Assembly (NCBI GenBank): GCA_035652535.1
Contig: DASRDP010000109.1
Location: 1-44,959 of the forward strand
Direction: 5' to 3'
Length of the DNA stretch: 44,959 nt
DNA from: Chloroflexota bacterium
GTDB lineage: Bacteria > Chloroflexota > UBA6077 > SHYK01
Numbering within the stretch: the stretch's first letter is position 1; each line of letters starts with the position of its first letter. The translations under genes were made by a program, and so were the position numbers. Shown in pieces: positions 1 through 10,709 of the stretch. Under the pieces are notes generated by a model, which saw only the letters and a list, made by a program, of their open reading frames with translations, did not search any database and was not told the DNA's origin.

Positions 1-56
1 CTCGTCGCCCCGGGCCAGCTATTATCCTTTGACGCGATCAAGGAGGAGATGGCCGG

Positions 57-929
57 ATGGCGGCTCGCGTGTTGGTGCCCCTCGATGGATCTGATCTCGC
101 GGCCCGGGCGATACCGTGGGCGCGCGAGCTTGCCACGGCGATCGGCGCCGACGTCGAGCTGTTGGAGGTGGTGCCTGTCGACTCGAACTCGCAAGAGGGG
201 CTGCTGGCGGCGGGCGAAGAAACGGAGGCTCTTCGCCGCGGCCGCGCGCTGATGCTGGACGGCGGGCGGGTCGAGTGCCGGGTCATCCACGGATCACCGG
301 CCGACAGCATCGTGGCGCGGGCGGCGGCCAGCGGCGCCGAGCTGATCGTGATGGCGAGCCATGGACGCGGCGGGGTCATCCGTGCCGTGCTGGGGAGCGT
401 CACGGCCGACGTGCTGCGCCAATCGCCTGCGCCCGTGCTGGTCGTCCGCGCGAACCTCGCGGCCGTGGCGCGGCCGCCTCGGCGTATTCTCGTCGCGCTG
501 GACGGCACCGATCTGTCCGAGTCCATCATTCGCAGAACCTTGCCCCTCATCCAGCGGCTCGGCGCGACGGTGGTCCTGTGCTCGGTCGCGAGCCTGCCCC
601 CGCAGGCGATCCCGGTGCAGGGGGCAATGATCCCGGTGCCCGCGGGCGAGGTTCACACGCCGGCCGAGCGCGCGGACTACGTCGACCGCGTCGCGAGCCA
701 GATGCGCGATCAGTCGCTCGTCGTGGAAGCGCGGGTTGGGGTCGGGGATCCGGCCGGCGTGATCGCGAGCACGGCGGCGGACGCCGGCGTCGACGTCATC
801 GCCATGGCCACCCATGGCCGAAGCGGGCTGGAACGCTGGGCGCTCGGCAGCGTCACGGAGGTCGTCATTCGCGACGCGGGGGTTCCGGTCCTTGCTGTTC
901 ACCCCGTGCCGCCGGATTCAGCCTCCTGA
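57..929 (+). CDS. Tandem universal stress protein (two UspA domains)
   Basis: A 290-residue cytoplasmic stress protein made of two Usp folds, about residues 1-134 and 140-285. Each half carries the nucleotide-binding signature of ATP-type Usp proteins: SHGRGG at 101-106 followed by LGSVT at 112-116, and THGRSG at 252-257 followed by LGSVT at 263-267. The ATG at 57 is chosen because an AGGAGG lies at 41-46; the ATG at 49 is out of frame. Tandem Usp proteins are usually induced by starvation or energy stress, but their exact target is rarely known. The gene ends tail-to-tail with the next gene, overlapping it by 12 bp. Confidence 0.93.
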   Translation: MAARVLVPLDGSDLAARAIPWARELATAIGADVELLEVVPVDSNSQEGLLAAGEETEALRRGRALMLDGGRVECRVIHGSPADSIVARAAASGAELIVMASHGRGGVIRAVLGSVTADVLRQSPAPVLVVRANLAAVARPPRRILVALDGTDLSESIIRRTLPLIQRLGATVVLCSVASLPPQAIPVQGAMIPVPAGEVHTPAERADYVDRVASQMRDQSLVVEARVGVGDPAGVIASTAADAGVDVIAMATHGRSGLERWALGSVTEVVIRDAGVPVLAVHPVPPDSAS

Positions 930-1802
930 GTCCGCGCTGACGAATGTCACTTTGAACAGCTTGGGCCAAAGCTTGCCCGTGATGAGAAACGTCTCGTCGT
1001 CGGGATCATAGGCGATCCCGTTCAGCACATCAGCGCCCACGCGCTCGTCGTCGGTGAGGAGGCCGGATGCGTCGATCGTGGCGTCGACGCGTCCGCTTTG
1101 TTTGTCGATCCGGACGATTTCGTCGGTCATCCACACATTCGCGTAAACCTCGTCGCCGACGCATTCCAGCTCATTGAGCTGGTCGACCGGTGCGCCGTCG
1201 AGGGTCACGTCCACAGCGCCCAATACATCAAAGGTTTGCGGATCCCGAAACGTGAGCGCGCTGCTGCCGTTGCTCATGACGAGCCGCGCGCCGTCGGTAC
1301 AGAGGCCCCACCCTTCTCCGCCGTAGCGCAGCTGGCCTACGCGCTGGAACGTGCTCGCATCGTAGACGAATGCCGTATTCTCGCGCCAGGTGAGCTGGAT
1401 CAGCCGCGAGTCAGCTAGGGCGATGCCCTCCCCGAAAAATCGCGGATCGACCGGCACGCTCTGGAGGATCTGGCCCGACTCCGGGTCAACGCGACGAAGC
1501 GAGGATCGACCGTAGAGGCCGGTGCTTTCCAACAGGGCCCCGTCCTGCCAGACGAGTCCTTCCGTGAACGCGTCGCGGCTATGGGGAAAGGCGGCGATGA
1601 CCTGCACGCGCAGGTGCGCGACCGTGGGCCCGTCGGGCTCCGAACCAGCGACGCCCGCCGGGATTCGTGGAGCCTGAGGGGCGATGGGGCCGCCCGCGCG
1701 TGTCCATGCCAGCAGCCCTCCGACCGCTATCAGAAGGATCGCGGCAAGGGCGGTGATGGGGAAAAGCGCCGACGAGCGCCGATCATTCGCCAGGATGACC
1801 AT
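918..1802 (-). CDS. Membrane-anchored glutaminyl-peptide cyclotransferase
   Basis: A 294-residue protein of the plant/bacterial-type glutaminyl cyclase family (five-bladed beta-propeller), which forms N-terminal pyroglutamate on exported peptides. Residues 12-34 form a single hydrophobic segment (signal anchor), so the catalytic part should be outside the membrane. Family motifs seen in order are FTEGL, STGLYG, FFGEGI, LTWRE, GEGWGL, NELE, ANVW and LNGIAYD near the C-terminus. The start at 1802 has a GGCAGGG just upstream. Its last codons overlap the stress-protein gene on the other strand, so the two are convergently transcribed. Family assignment is firm; the substrate is unknown. Confidence 0.9.
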   Translation of the reverse strand: MVILANDRRSSALFPITALAAILLIAVGGLLAWTRAGGPIAPQAPRIPAGVAGSEPDGPTVAHLRVQVIAAFPHSRDAFTEGLVWQDGALLESTGLYGRSSLRRVDPESGQILQSVPVDPRFFGEGIALADSRLIQLTWRENTAFVYDASTFQRVGQLRYGGEGWGLCTDGARLVMSNGSSALTFRDPQTFDVLGAVDVTLDGAPVDQLNELECVGDEVYANVWMTDEIVRIDKQSGRVDATIDASGLLTDDERVGADVLNGIAYDPDDETFLITGKLWPKLFKVTFVSADSGG

Positions 1803-1855
1803 CGCCCTGCCAAATAGGGCTCAGCACAAATGATTTTCGCGCATTTTTCGGCCTG

Positions 1856-2932
1856 CTACAGGCCGAATGCCATCGCCAGCCCGCCAGCCACCACGCCCGC
1901 GAGCGCGGTGAGGCCCGCGAGGGCTGCGAGGGCGCGGGGCGGGAACCCGTGCGACACCATCGCCAGCGATGGGAGGTTGAGGGGCGCAAGCGTGAGGAGC
2001 AGGGCCCCCGCCGGACCGGCGCCCAGGCCGTAGCTGCGCATGGTTTGGATGATGGGGATCTCAGCGCCGGTCGGGATCGGAAACGTCATGCCCGCGACGG
2101 CGAATCCGAGGATGACCAAGGGATTGTTCGCCCATTCGGGCGTAATCGCCGGGAAGAGGTACGCCCGCACGGCGCCGAGGATCAGGGTGAGGACGATCAA
2201 GACCGGCACGAGGAGGAGGGTCAGGCGCACGACCGTCGTGAGCCAGCGCAGCGCCCATGGGCCGGACTCCTCGCGGCTCGTGGCTGCGATGTCGGGATCT
2301 CCGGCGAAGGACGGAACGAGGCGACTCACCACGACCGCCGCGCCAGCGACGAGCGCTAGCCCGACGATGCCGCGAATCGCCGCCCATTGCCAGCCGAGGG
2401 CAAACGTGATCCAGGCCAACACGGCGAGATTGAGGGTCGGATTCGCGAGCCAGAATGCGACAGCCGAGCCCGCCGAGGCTCCTCGGCGCCGAAGTGCCAG
2501 CCCCACCGGGGCTGCGCAGCAGCTTCACATGAAGCCGGGGATGGCAAGAACGCCCCCGAGGAGCGACGTGGCGAGCTTGGATCGCCCGAGGACCCGGAGC
2601 AGCCAGTCGCGAGGGATGAGCGACTCAATGGTGGCAGCCAAGAGGATTCCCACGACGAGGGCCTGCCAGATCTTGTCCATGTACACGCGGGCATAATCGA
2701 CCGCGGTGGTGATGGAGGGCGGTGGCGCGGCGGCGTCCTTGCCGGACACGATGGACGAGCCGAGGGAATGGCTCACGAATACGTCGGCAGTCCGGGCGAC
2801 GTACGGCATCCACTTGACGTAAGCGAGCCCGACCACCGCGATGATCAGCAGGATCGAGAATCCCCGAAAATACTCGATGCGGCGGTCCGCCGCCGTTTCG
2901 ACCAGCTCGGGCGCCACGCTGTGTTGGTGCAT
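1856..2932 (-). CDS. Permease (ArsP/YraQ-like) with in-frame TGA, candidate selenoprotein
   Basis: A multi-pass permease of the predicted-permease/ArsP-like superfamily that is open in one frame from 2932 to 1856 except for a TGA at 2527-2525. Read through, it has 358 residues. The interruption falls after Ile-Pro-Gly-Phe-Met and before Ser-Cys-Cys-Ala-Ala-Pro-Val, followed by the LRRRGAS and ANPTLN family motifs. In my memory of homologues (unchecked) this place carries a Cys-rich Met-Cys-Thr-Cys-Cys type motif, so the TGA would be selenocysteine 136. A SECIS-like hairpin follows at 2518-2495. The ATG at 2932 is preferred over upstream starts because GGAGA lies 8 nt before it; the N-terminus begins MHQH. 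A LysR gene is divergent. Alternatives are a recent nonsense mutation or a sequencing error. Substrate unknown, probably a metal or metalloid. Confidence 0.8.
2495..2518 (-). promoter_or_regulatory. Candidate bacterial SECIS hairpin after the in-frame TGA
   Basis: On the minus strand, 17 nt after the TGA, a three-base loop GGU (2507-2505) is closed by a perfect 7-bp stem, CAGCCCC (2514-2508) with GGGGCTG (2504-2498). Three more pairs, TGC (2518-2516) with GCA (2497-2495), follow after one bulged G at 2515. Published bacterial SECIS rules ask for a loop 16-37 nt after UGA and a G among the first two loop bases; both hold. The E. coli fdhF element likewise has GGU at its loop start and a bulged base in the stem. 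The structure was drawn by eye, not folded by software. Confidence 0.6.
2525..2527 (-). other. In-frame TGA, proposed selenocysteine codon
   Basis: The only stop codon in the permease frame between 2932 and 1856. It replaces a codon in a cysteine-rich motif; the next codons are AGC TGC TGC (Ser-Cys-Cys). No insertion or deletion is needed to join the two halves, which argues against ordinary frameshift decay. Confidence 0.6.
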
Positions 2933-2985
2933 GGAAGTCTCCGAATACTGGGTTTGAGTGGAAATGCTGAAGCTGACCGACACGT

Positions 2986-3004
2986 ATGCTAAAGCGTGTG
3001 GCAT
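2986..3004. promoter_or_regulatory. LysR-type dyad in the permease/LysR divergent region
   Basis: ATGC at 2986-2989 and GCAT at 3001-3004 form an inverted repeat with an 11-base spacer, the layout of LysR-family (T-N11-A) boxes. ATGCTAAA occurs at 2986 and again at 3021, with a degenerate copy (ATGCTGAA) at 2964. The site lies between the permease start (2932) and the LysR start (3064), the usual place for a LysR regulator to control its own and the divergent gene. Confidence 0.45.
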
Positions 3005-3063
3005 CATTCGTTCAAGCGCTATGCTAAATCGTCATCGCCAGGCCCAGCGATCCGGATAACTCC

Positions 3064-3963
3064 GTGGACATTGCCGATCTCGAGTCCTTTCTCGCCCTGA
3101 GCCACCAGGGCAGCTTCACCCTCGCCGCGCGCGAGCGTGGCCTCACGCAGCCAGGCCTTAGCCGCCAGATTCAGCGGCTCGAGCGATCGATCGGGGCTCG
3201 CCTATTCGAGCGCGCGCCGGACGGCGTCGCCCTCACGCCCGCGGGAGAGCGGTTCCAGAGCTACGCTGAGGCGGCGGTGGCTGCGTACTGGGGTGTGCTC
3301 GAGGAGCTACATCGACAACCGGCCCCGCTGGAGGGCGAGCTGCGTCTCGCGGCCAGCACGACGCCGGCCGAATTCATGGTCCCGCAGATCATCGCCGACT
3401 TCACCTCGGCCTACCCTTCGGTTCAGGCGACGGTCTACACGGCGAACACCCAGCGCGTCGTGGACGAGGTCGCGGCCGGTCGGCGGGACCTCGGCCTGGT
3501 TGGCGCGCGAATTCGCCAGGCCGGCGTGCGTTTCGACCCGGTGGCGCGCGATGAGGTCGTCCTCGCGGTGCCGGCCCGTCACCCGTTCGCCAGCCAGGAG
3601 GAGATTCCCCTGGCTGCTCTGGCCGATCAGCCCTTCATCGATCGCGAGAACGGGTCCGGAACGATTCTGACCGTTCGCCGTGCCCTCGCAGACCGTGGCC
3701 TCGACCTGCCGCCGCTTCGCATTGTCATGACGCTGAGCACGACCCAGGCGATTGTCTCAGCGGTCCGCGCCGGCTTTGGTGTCGGCTTCGTTTCGGCTTG
3801 CGCGCTGCGCGATCCCGGACCGGGCGGGCCCGTGGTGAAGCGCCTCGCCGAAATCCCTATGCACCGGTCGATCTTTCTCGTTCGTTCGCGCCGGCGGCCG
3901 CTCTTGCCCGTGGGCAGGCGGTTCGCGGAGTTCGTGCTTGCCGGGGCGCGATTCGCGACGTGA
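3064..3963 (+). CDS. LysR-family transcriptional regulator
   Basis: A 299-residue LysR regulator with an N-terminal winged helix-turn-helix (about residues 1-60; the helix-turn-helix includes LAARERGLTQPGLSRQ and is followed by LERSIGARLFER). A periplasmic-binding-like effector domain spans about 88-295. An NGSGT in the effector domain resembles the CysL/CbbR branch. The start is a GTG at 3064. It is transcribed away from the candidate selenoprotein permease across a 131-bp gap with a LysR-type dyad, so that permease is the likeliest target. A LysR branch linked to selenium metabolism exists, but I cannot place this protein in it by eye. Confidence 0.92.
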   Translation: MDIADLESFLALSHQGSFTLAARERGLTQPGLSRQIQRLERSIGARLFERAPDGVALTPAGERFQSYAEAAVAAYWGVLEELHRQPAPLEGELRLAASTTPAEFMVPQIIADFTSAYPSVQATVYTANTQRVVDEVAAGRRDLGLVGARIRQAGVRFDPVARDEVVLAVPARHPFASQEEIPLAALADQPFIDRENGSGTILTVRRALADRGLDLPPLRIVMTLSTTQAIVSAVRAGFGVGFVSACALRDPGPGGPVVKRLAEIPMHRSIFLVRSRRRPLLPVGRRFAEFVLAGARFAT

Positions 3964-3973
3964 CGGTCCGTTC

Positions 3974-6427
<2,454 letters not shown>

Positions 6428-6527
6428 ACCAGATGGTCCTCGATTCGGCGAGATTCGAGATCGGGACGGACCATGCCCCGGGCGGGCGGCGTGGCCGTCA
6501 TCCGAAGCGGCGACTTGGTGCCATTCG

Positions 6528-6556
6528 AGTATATTGTGGGTCCGAGGGGCTCGCAA
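6528..6556 (-). promoter_or_regulatory. Sigma70-type promoter of lon
   Basis: Minus strand: -35 TTGCGA (6556-6551), 17-nt spacer, -10 TATACT (6533-6528). Predicted transcription start is near 6521, giving a leader of about 95 nt to the TTG at 6427. This placement is the main reason for rejecting the longer lon reading frame. No CIRCE heat-shock operator is visible nearby. Confidence 0.55.
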
Positions 6557-6591
6557 AGGTCCGGGGCGAACCAGATCCGGGGGTGAGCCAC

Positions 6592-8178
6592 ATGGCCCTC
6601 ACACGCGCGACGGCGATGGGCCTCAACGGCGTTATCGCGGCGCCCCACTATCTCGCATCGGCGGCCGGCCTGCGCGTGTTGCAGGATGGCGGGAACGCGA
6701 TCGACGCGAGCGTCGCCGCCTGCGCGGTTCTTGGCGTCGTCTGGCCCTTCGCCTGCGGCATCGGCGGCGACATGTTCGTGGTGATCTGCGCCGCTGGCGC
6801 CGACCGACCGGTGGTTCTGAACGCGAGCGGACGGGCCGGGGCGAACGCCACGCCGGAATTCATTCGCGCGGCCGGCCACGACAACGCGCTTCCCAACAAG
6901 GGTCCGTTGAGCGTGGTGGTGCCGGGCTGCGTGGCCGGCTGGAACGCGGCGCTCGAGCGATATGGGACCCGCGATCTGGGATACCTGCTGCAACCCGCAA
7001 TCGCACTCGCCGAGGATGGATACCCGGTTGCTCCCCGGCTCGCAGACGCGATCCGTTCACAGGCGCGAAACCTCAACGAGCCGGCTCGAGAAACGTTCAT
7101 GCCGCGCGGCGCGCCGCCGCGCGTTGGGGCCGTGCAGCGAATGTCGGCGTACGCACGATCGCTTCGCGCCGTCGCGCGCGACGGCATTGGCGCGATGTAT
7201 GGCGGCCCAATCGGGGAAGCCATCGGCCAGCACGTCGCCTCGATCGGCGGACACCTGACGCCGGGCGACGTCGCGGCGCATCGGTGCGAATGGGTCGAGC
7301 CGGCCGCGCTGGATGCATTTGGCCATCGAATCTGCGTGGCGCCTCCCAATAGCCAGGCGATTTTGCACCTCATGGGCGCGGGGCTGCTCGACGCGTTCGA
7401 TCTCGGGGAGCCGCTGAGCTCGCGCGCGGCGCACCTCCAGGTTGAGGCGCTGAAGGTGACCTATCGGGACCGACCGAGGATCGCGGATCCCGCCTTCGTC
7501 CACGTGCCGCTCGCGGAGCTCCTTTCCGAGACGCATCTGACCGAGGGCCGATCCCTGGTGGACCCGCGCCGCGCCGCGCAGGCCCCGGCGGGCGCTCCCT
7601 CTGGGGATACGGTCTATCTCTGCGCGGCCGACCGCGACGGAAACATGGTCTCCATGATCCAGAGCCTCCGCGAGCCCTTCGGGTCCGGGGTGATGGTGCC
7701 GGGCGTGGGGATCATGCTGAACGACCGGGCCAAGGACTTCGGGATCGCTGATGGCGACCCGAATCAGATCGCGCCGGGGAAACGGCCGCGCCACAGCCTC
7801 ACCCCCGCCCTGGCCTTGCGGGACGGACGACCAGCGTTCGCCTATGGGACCAGTGGCGGCGACGGTCAGCCCTATACCGTCCTCCAGCTCCACTGCAATC
7901 TCCTGGCGTTTGGAATGGACCCGCAGGCGGCCCTCGACGCGCCCCGCTGGACCATCGAGCCCGCCGCGGCCGGGCCCGCGCGCGGCGGCATCCGGTTCGA
8001 ATCGCGCATCTCGCACGCGACGCTCGACGGGCTCGCGGCCATGGGCCACGACGTCGCTCCGATCGAGGAGTTCAGCGACGATTGCGGCCGCGCGGCTGTC
8101 GTTCAGATCGATGCGGAGCGCGGCATCCTACTGGGCGCGGCCGACCCACGGAGCGACGGCGTCGCCCTGGCGTGGTAG
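6592..8178 (+). CDS. Gamma-glutamyltransferase family protein
   Basis: A 528-residue Ntn-hydrolase of the gamma-glutamyltranspeptidase family, which is made as a proenzyme and cuts itself before a threonine. The likely nucleophile is Thr340 in GDTVYLCAADRDGN, followed by FGSGVMVPG and GIMLNDRAKDF, the family's substrate-pocket motifs. The N-terminal part has ASAAGLRVLQDGGNAIDAS and GIGGDMFVV. No signal peptide is visible, unlike classical periplasmic GGT; such cytoplasmic members often act on other gamma-glutamyl or acyl amides. ATG 6592 is preferred over in-frame codons upstream because of GGTGAG before it and alignment to the family start. It is divergent from lon. Confidence 0.9.
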   Translation: MALTRATAMGLNGVIAAPHYLASAAGLRVLQDGGNAIDASVAACAVLGVVWPFACGIGGDMFVVICAAGADRPVVLNASGRAGANATPEFIRAAGHDNALPNKGPLSVVVPGCVAGWNAALERYGTRDLGYLLQPAIALAEDGYPVAPRLADAIRSQARNLNEPARETFMPRGAPPRVGAVQRMSAYARSLRAVARDGIGAMYGGPIGEAIGQHVASIGGHLTPGDVAAHRCEWVEPAALDAFGHRICVAPPNSQAILHLMGAGLLDAFDLGEPLSSRAAHLQVEALKVTYRDRPRIADPAFVHVPLAELLSETHLTEGRSLVDPRRAAQAPAGAPSGDTVYLCAADRDGNMVSMIQSLREPFGSGVMVPGVGIMLNDRAKDFGIADGDPNQIAPGKRPRHSLTPALALRDGRPAFAYGTSGGDGQPYTVLQLHCNLLAFGMDPQAALDAPRWTIEPAAAGPARGGIRFESRISHATLDGLAAMGHDVAPIEEFSDDCGRAAVVQIDAERGILLGAADPRSDGVALAW

Positions 8179-8189
8179 GCGGGCCCCAC

Positions 8190-8245
8190 GCGTCCTTCGA
8201 CAAGCCCGTCCTGAGCGCCCTTCGACAGGGTCGGGGCCAACGGGT
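8190..8245. repeat. Intergenic CCTTCGACA-type repeat, degenerate copy
   Basis: The gap between the gamma-glutamyltransferase and cupin genes contains CCTTCGACAAGCCCGTCCTGAG followed at once by CCCTTCGACAGG and a decayed GGGCAAACGG end. The same unit occurs twice at 18950-19066. It looks like a dispersed intergenic palindromic repeat, not a gene. Confidence 0.6.
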
Positions 8246-8301
8246 TGGGGGGCGCAGGGCAAACGGGTCCCGGAGTCAGGACGAATAGTGAGCCCTCCCT
8301 C

Positions 8302-9387
8302 TCAGGCGGTCGCGTATTGCGGGCGCGGAAGCACCACCGTTGCGCCGTTCTTCGCGCATTCGCGCTCGAACAGGGCGTACACCTCAGGATCCTCGTCCTC
8401 GTAGTCGATCTGCCAGCCGCCCTCGCGCTCGCTGATCGTGCTGATGGGGAGGCCGTCCCGTCCCTCGTTGCCGCTGCGGTCGAGTGACCCGAGGCGCAGC
8501 GCGAGGTATGCCGCGGGGGTCGGCCCCGTGTTGAAGTGCTGGTGGTACTCCATCGCCTTCGGCGAGAGAACGGAGCCGTCCTTCCAGTCGATTTTTCGCG
8601 GCTTCTCGCCTTTGAACCACAGCAGGGAGTAGCCGATTCCGCTCAGGATGAGGACGTGCGCGCCGACGCCGTGCTTGTGGGCCTTCTTGTACGTGCCCGG
8701 GGGAAACTGGCTGACGTGGCACTCCATCTGGTTGCTGGCCAGCCGAAAGCGCATGTTCACGCCGCCCGCGCCGCGCTCGTGGTAGTCGTCCAGCTTGAAG
8801 TTTCGGAGGTCCGGCACGTAGTTGGTGCGCCACATGCGGATGCCGACGTGGGTTCCGGGGTCGGTGAAGTAGTTCTCCTCCGTGTTGTACCGGTCGGTGA
8901 ACACGTAGTCGTCGTTGAAGACGAAATCCGTGTTTCGGTACATGTTGATGACCATCGGCGCATTGGTCACTGCGTAGAAGCGCGCCGGCTTTTGGCCGTC
9001 GAGATTGAAATGCTGGTAATAGCAGTTGAGCGGCGGAGAGAACATACTGCCCCGCTGCCATTCGATGGTCTGCTTGGGTTTTCCCTTCTGCCAAAGCGTG
9101 GTGGCGCCCCGCCCATCCAGGACGAAGATGGTCTCTTCGTAGAGGTGGTGCTGGACCTCGGTCTGGCCGCCCGGCGCGATCTCGAGGACGTAGCCGTCGT
9201 CCTCCTCTTGGTCGGCCAGGTTGACGAATGCGCCCTTCTGCCCCGTTCGGGGCCAGGGCGCGAGGTCGAGCGTGTATAGATCGGTGACGTAGGAGCCGGT
9301 GTTGACCGGGATCCCCTCCTCCTTCTGCCAGAGCTGGTAGGGAGAGGGGCCGCGTCGCCCGACTCGTCCGTTTGTTTCTTCAGCCAT
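8302..9387 (-). CDS. Two-domain cupin (bicupin) protein
   Basis: A 361-residue protein with two cupin barrels. In the first, metal-ligand-like residues are His80, His81, Glu84/Glu85 and His126; in the second, His237, His239, His244 and the pair His282/His284. The layout resembles bicupin dioxygenases such as gentisate dioxygenase, but I cannot name the substrate. ATG 9387 is chosen because GAAGGGA sits 6 nt upstream and the sequence before it looks noncoding. It is the last gene of an apparent operon: SBP-fold protein (11729), Rieske oxygenase (10660), cupin (9387), all on the minus strand with short gaps. No signal peptide, so cytoplasmic. The stop lies beside a repeat-rich gap. Confidence 0.85.
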   Translation of the reverse strand: MAEETNGRVGRRGPSPYQLWQKEEGIPVNTGSYVTDLYTLDLAPWPRTGQKGAFVNLADQEEDDGYVLEIAPGGQTEVQHHLYEETIFVLDGRGATTLWQKGKPKQTIEWQRGSMFSPPLNCYYQHFNLDGQKPARFYAVTNAPMVINMYRNTDFVFNDDYVFTDRYNTEENYFTDPGTHVGIRMWRTNYVPDLRNFKLDDYHERGAGGVNMRFRLASNQMECHVSQFPPGTYKKAHKHGVGAHVLILSGIGYSLLWFKGEKPRKIDWKDGSVLSPKAMEYHQHFNTGPTPAAYLALRLGSLDRSGNEGRDGLPISTISEREGGWQIDYEDEDPEVYALFERECAKNGATVVLPRPQYATA

Positions 9388-9451
9388 CGTGGTCCCTTCT
9401 TCGTATCTGGCCAGCGCGAGCGATGCGCGACGCCGGCCGTGGATTGGTGCG

Positions 9452-10660
9452 TCAATAGTCTCCGGTCCGCGCGGCGGCGCGCGCAAATTCAGGTGGTGGT
9501 GGCGTCGCGCCCCGCCATCGCCCCAGATCGCGAATGGACTCCTCGAGGTTCGTGTCGACGATGGCATGGTCGGGATCGTGGTAGACGTTCATGGGATCCA
9601 GGCCGTTCTGCACCTTCTCGATCTCGCGGCGGAGCATCTGTCGCAGCATCGTAATGCCACGGTCGGAAGTCGCCAGGCGCTCGGCGGTGCGATCGGCGAT
9701 GGGGCCCTGCGTCTCCCACGCCATGTGGTCGCCGGCCTGGACGTCCGCGGTGATGTCGAACCTCGTGTTGGGGTGCAGGAGGCCCTCCGGCTTCTTATAG
9801 GAGGGCACGTAGCGCACCCGAATGTCCTCGTCGGGCTGGTCCACCTCGCTCCCATCGGGAGTTGGGTCGAACCCCACGAAGACGATGAAGGTGTGGGTAT
9901 CGTCGATGGGGACGCGGATCTGCGTGTTTTTCTGGTGTCGCAAGATGTTGGGGAAGAGGATTGGGTGCTGGTCGACGAGACCGTTCTTATACGTGCGCCG
10001 CTTCATGATGCCGTATGGCGTCTCGTAAAAGTCAAAGTGGTCGATGTCGTCGGTAAAGCCGCGGGTGACGCTCGGCGGCGTCCGGCCCTGGGTCGACGTC
10101 TCCTGATGCAGGATCGGGAGGTGGGCCGGATCGACGGAATTCTCCATCGCCTGGAACCAGTTGCAGTCGAGCTGCGGCTGCACGGTGATGCGGTGCGTGC
10201 CGTCCTTGCGCGCCCAAACGTCGTACTTGGTGATGGGCGGGACGGGCTCGGGGCCCATGTAGGTCCAGTAGAGGCCGAGCCACTTCTTGACCGGATATGC
10301 CCGCTGCTTGACGGTGAGGTAGAACCTGCTGTCCGCCGGCTCGGCGGGCGTTTCGAGACAATTCCCTTTCGAATCGTAGAGCCACCCGTGGTAGGCGCAG
10401 GCGATGCCGCGCTCCTCCACCCGACCATACAGGAGCGAGGCGCCGCGGTGAGCGCAATGGTCCGCGAGGAGACCCGCGTTTCCGCTCTTGTCGAGGAAGA
10501 GCACGAGGTCCTCGCCGAGAAGGCGAATGAACTTAGTGGGGCTCTCCGGCGTCAGCTCGCGCGCGACGCAGAACGGGAGCCAATATCGCCGGAATAGCTC
10601 CCCGGCCGGGGTACCCGGTCCGATCCTGGTCAGAAAATCATTCTCTTCCTTCGTCAGCAT
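9452..10660 (-). CDS. Rieske [2Fe-2S] aromatic ring oxygenase, alpha subunit
   Basis: A 402-residue oxygenase subunit of the phthalate-4,5-dioxygenase-like class. Rieske ligands are Cys69, His71, Cys88 and His91. The mononuclear iron site is Asn167 plus Asp177, His180 and His185 in DPAHLPILH. These enzymes add oxygen to aromatic rings or remove methyl groups, fed electrons by a reductase; no reductase or beta subunit is encoded nearby, so a distant or shared partner is required. An AAGGAG lies 8 nt before the ATG. It sits between the SBP-fold gene upstream (49 bp gap) and the cupin downstream (64 bp gap), so the three are probably cotranscribed. Substrate unknown. Confidence 0.92.
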   Translation of the reverse strand: MLTKEENDFLTRIGPGTPAGELFRRYWLPFCVARELTPESPTKFIRLLGEDLVLFLDKSGNAGLLADHCAHRGASLLYGRVEERGIACAYHGWLYDSKGNCLETPAEPADSRFYLTVKQRAYPVKKWLGLYWTYMGPEPVPPITKYDVWARKDGTHRITVQPQLDCNWFQAMENSVDPAHLPILHQETSTQGRTPPSVTRGFTDDIDHFDFYETPYGIMKRRTYKNGLVDQHPILFPNILRHQKNTQIRVPIDDTHTFIVFVGFDPTPDGSEVDQPDEDIRVRYVPSYKKPEGLLHPNTRFDITADVQAGDHMAWETQGPIADRTAERLATSDRGITMLRQMLRREIEKVQNGLDPMNVYHDPDHAIVDTNLEESIRDLGRWRGATPPPPEFARAAARTGDY

Positions 10661-10709
10661 GCGAACGACTCCTTTCGAGTCATGTGATCAGCCCGCGGCC
10701 CAGCCCCGC

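Noticed and set aside
1856-3007. Permease as two separate genes (1856-2506 and 2525-3007)
   Set aside because: Both parts are in the same frame, each lacks half of one family fold, and the codons between them (Ser-Cys-Cys-Ala-Ala-Pro) complete a family motif. One gene with an in-frame TGA is simpler.
8179-8301. Possible CRISPR-like repeats in the gaps
   Set aside because: Units are few, differ in length, have no regular spacers and no cas genes are near. They fit dispersed intergenic repeats.
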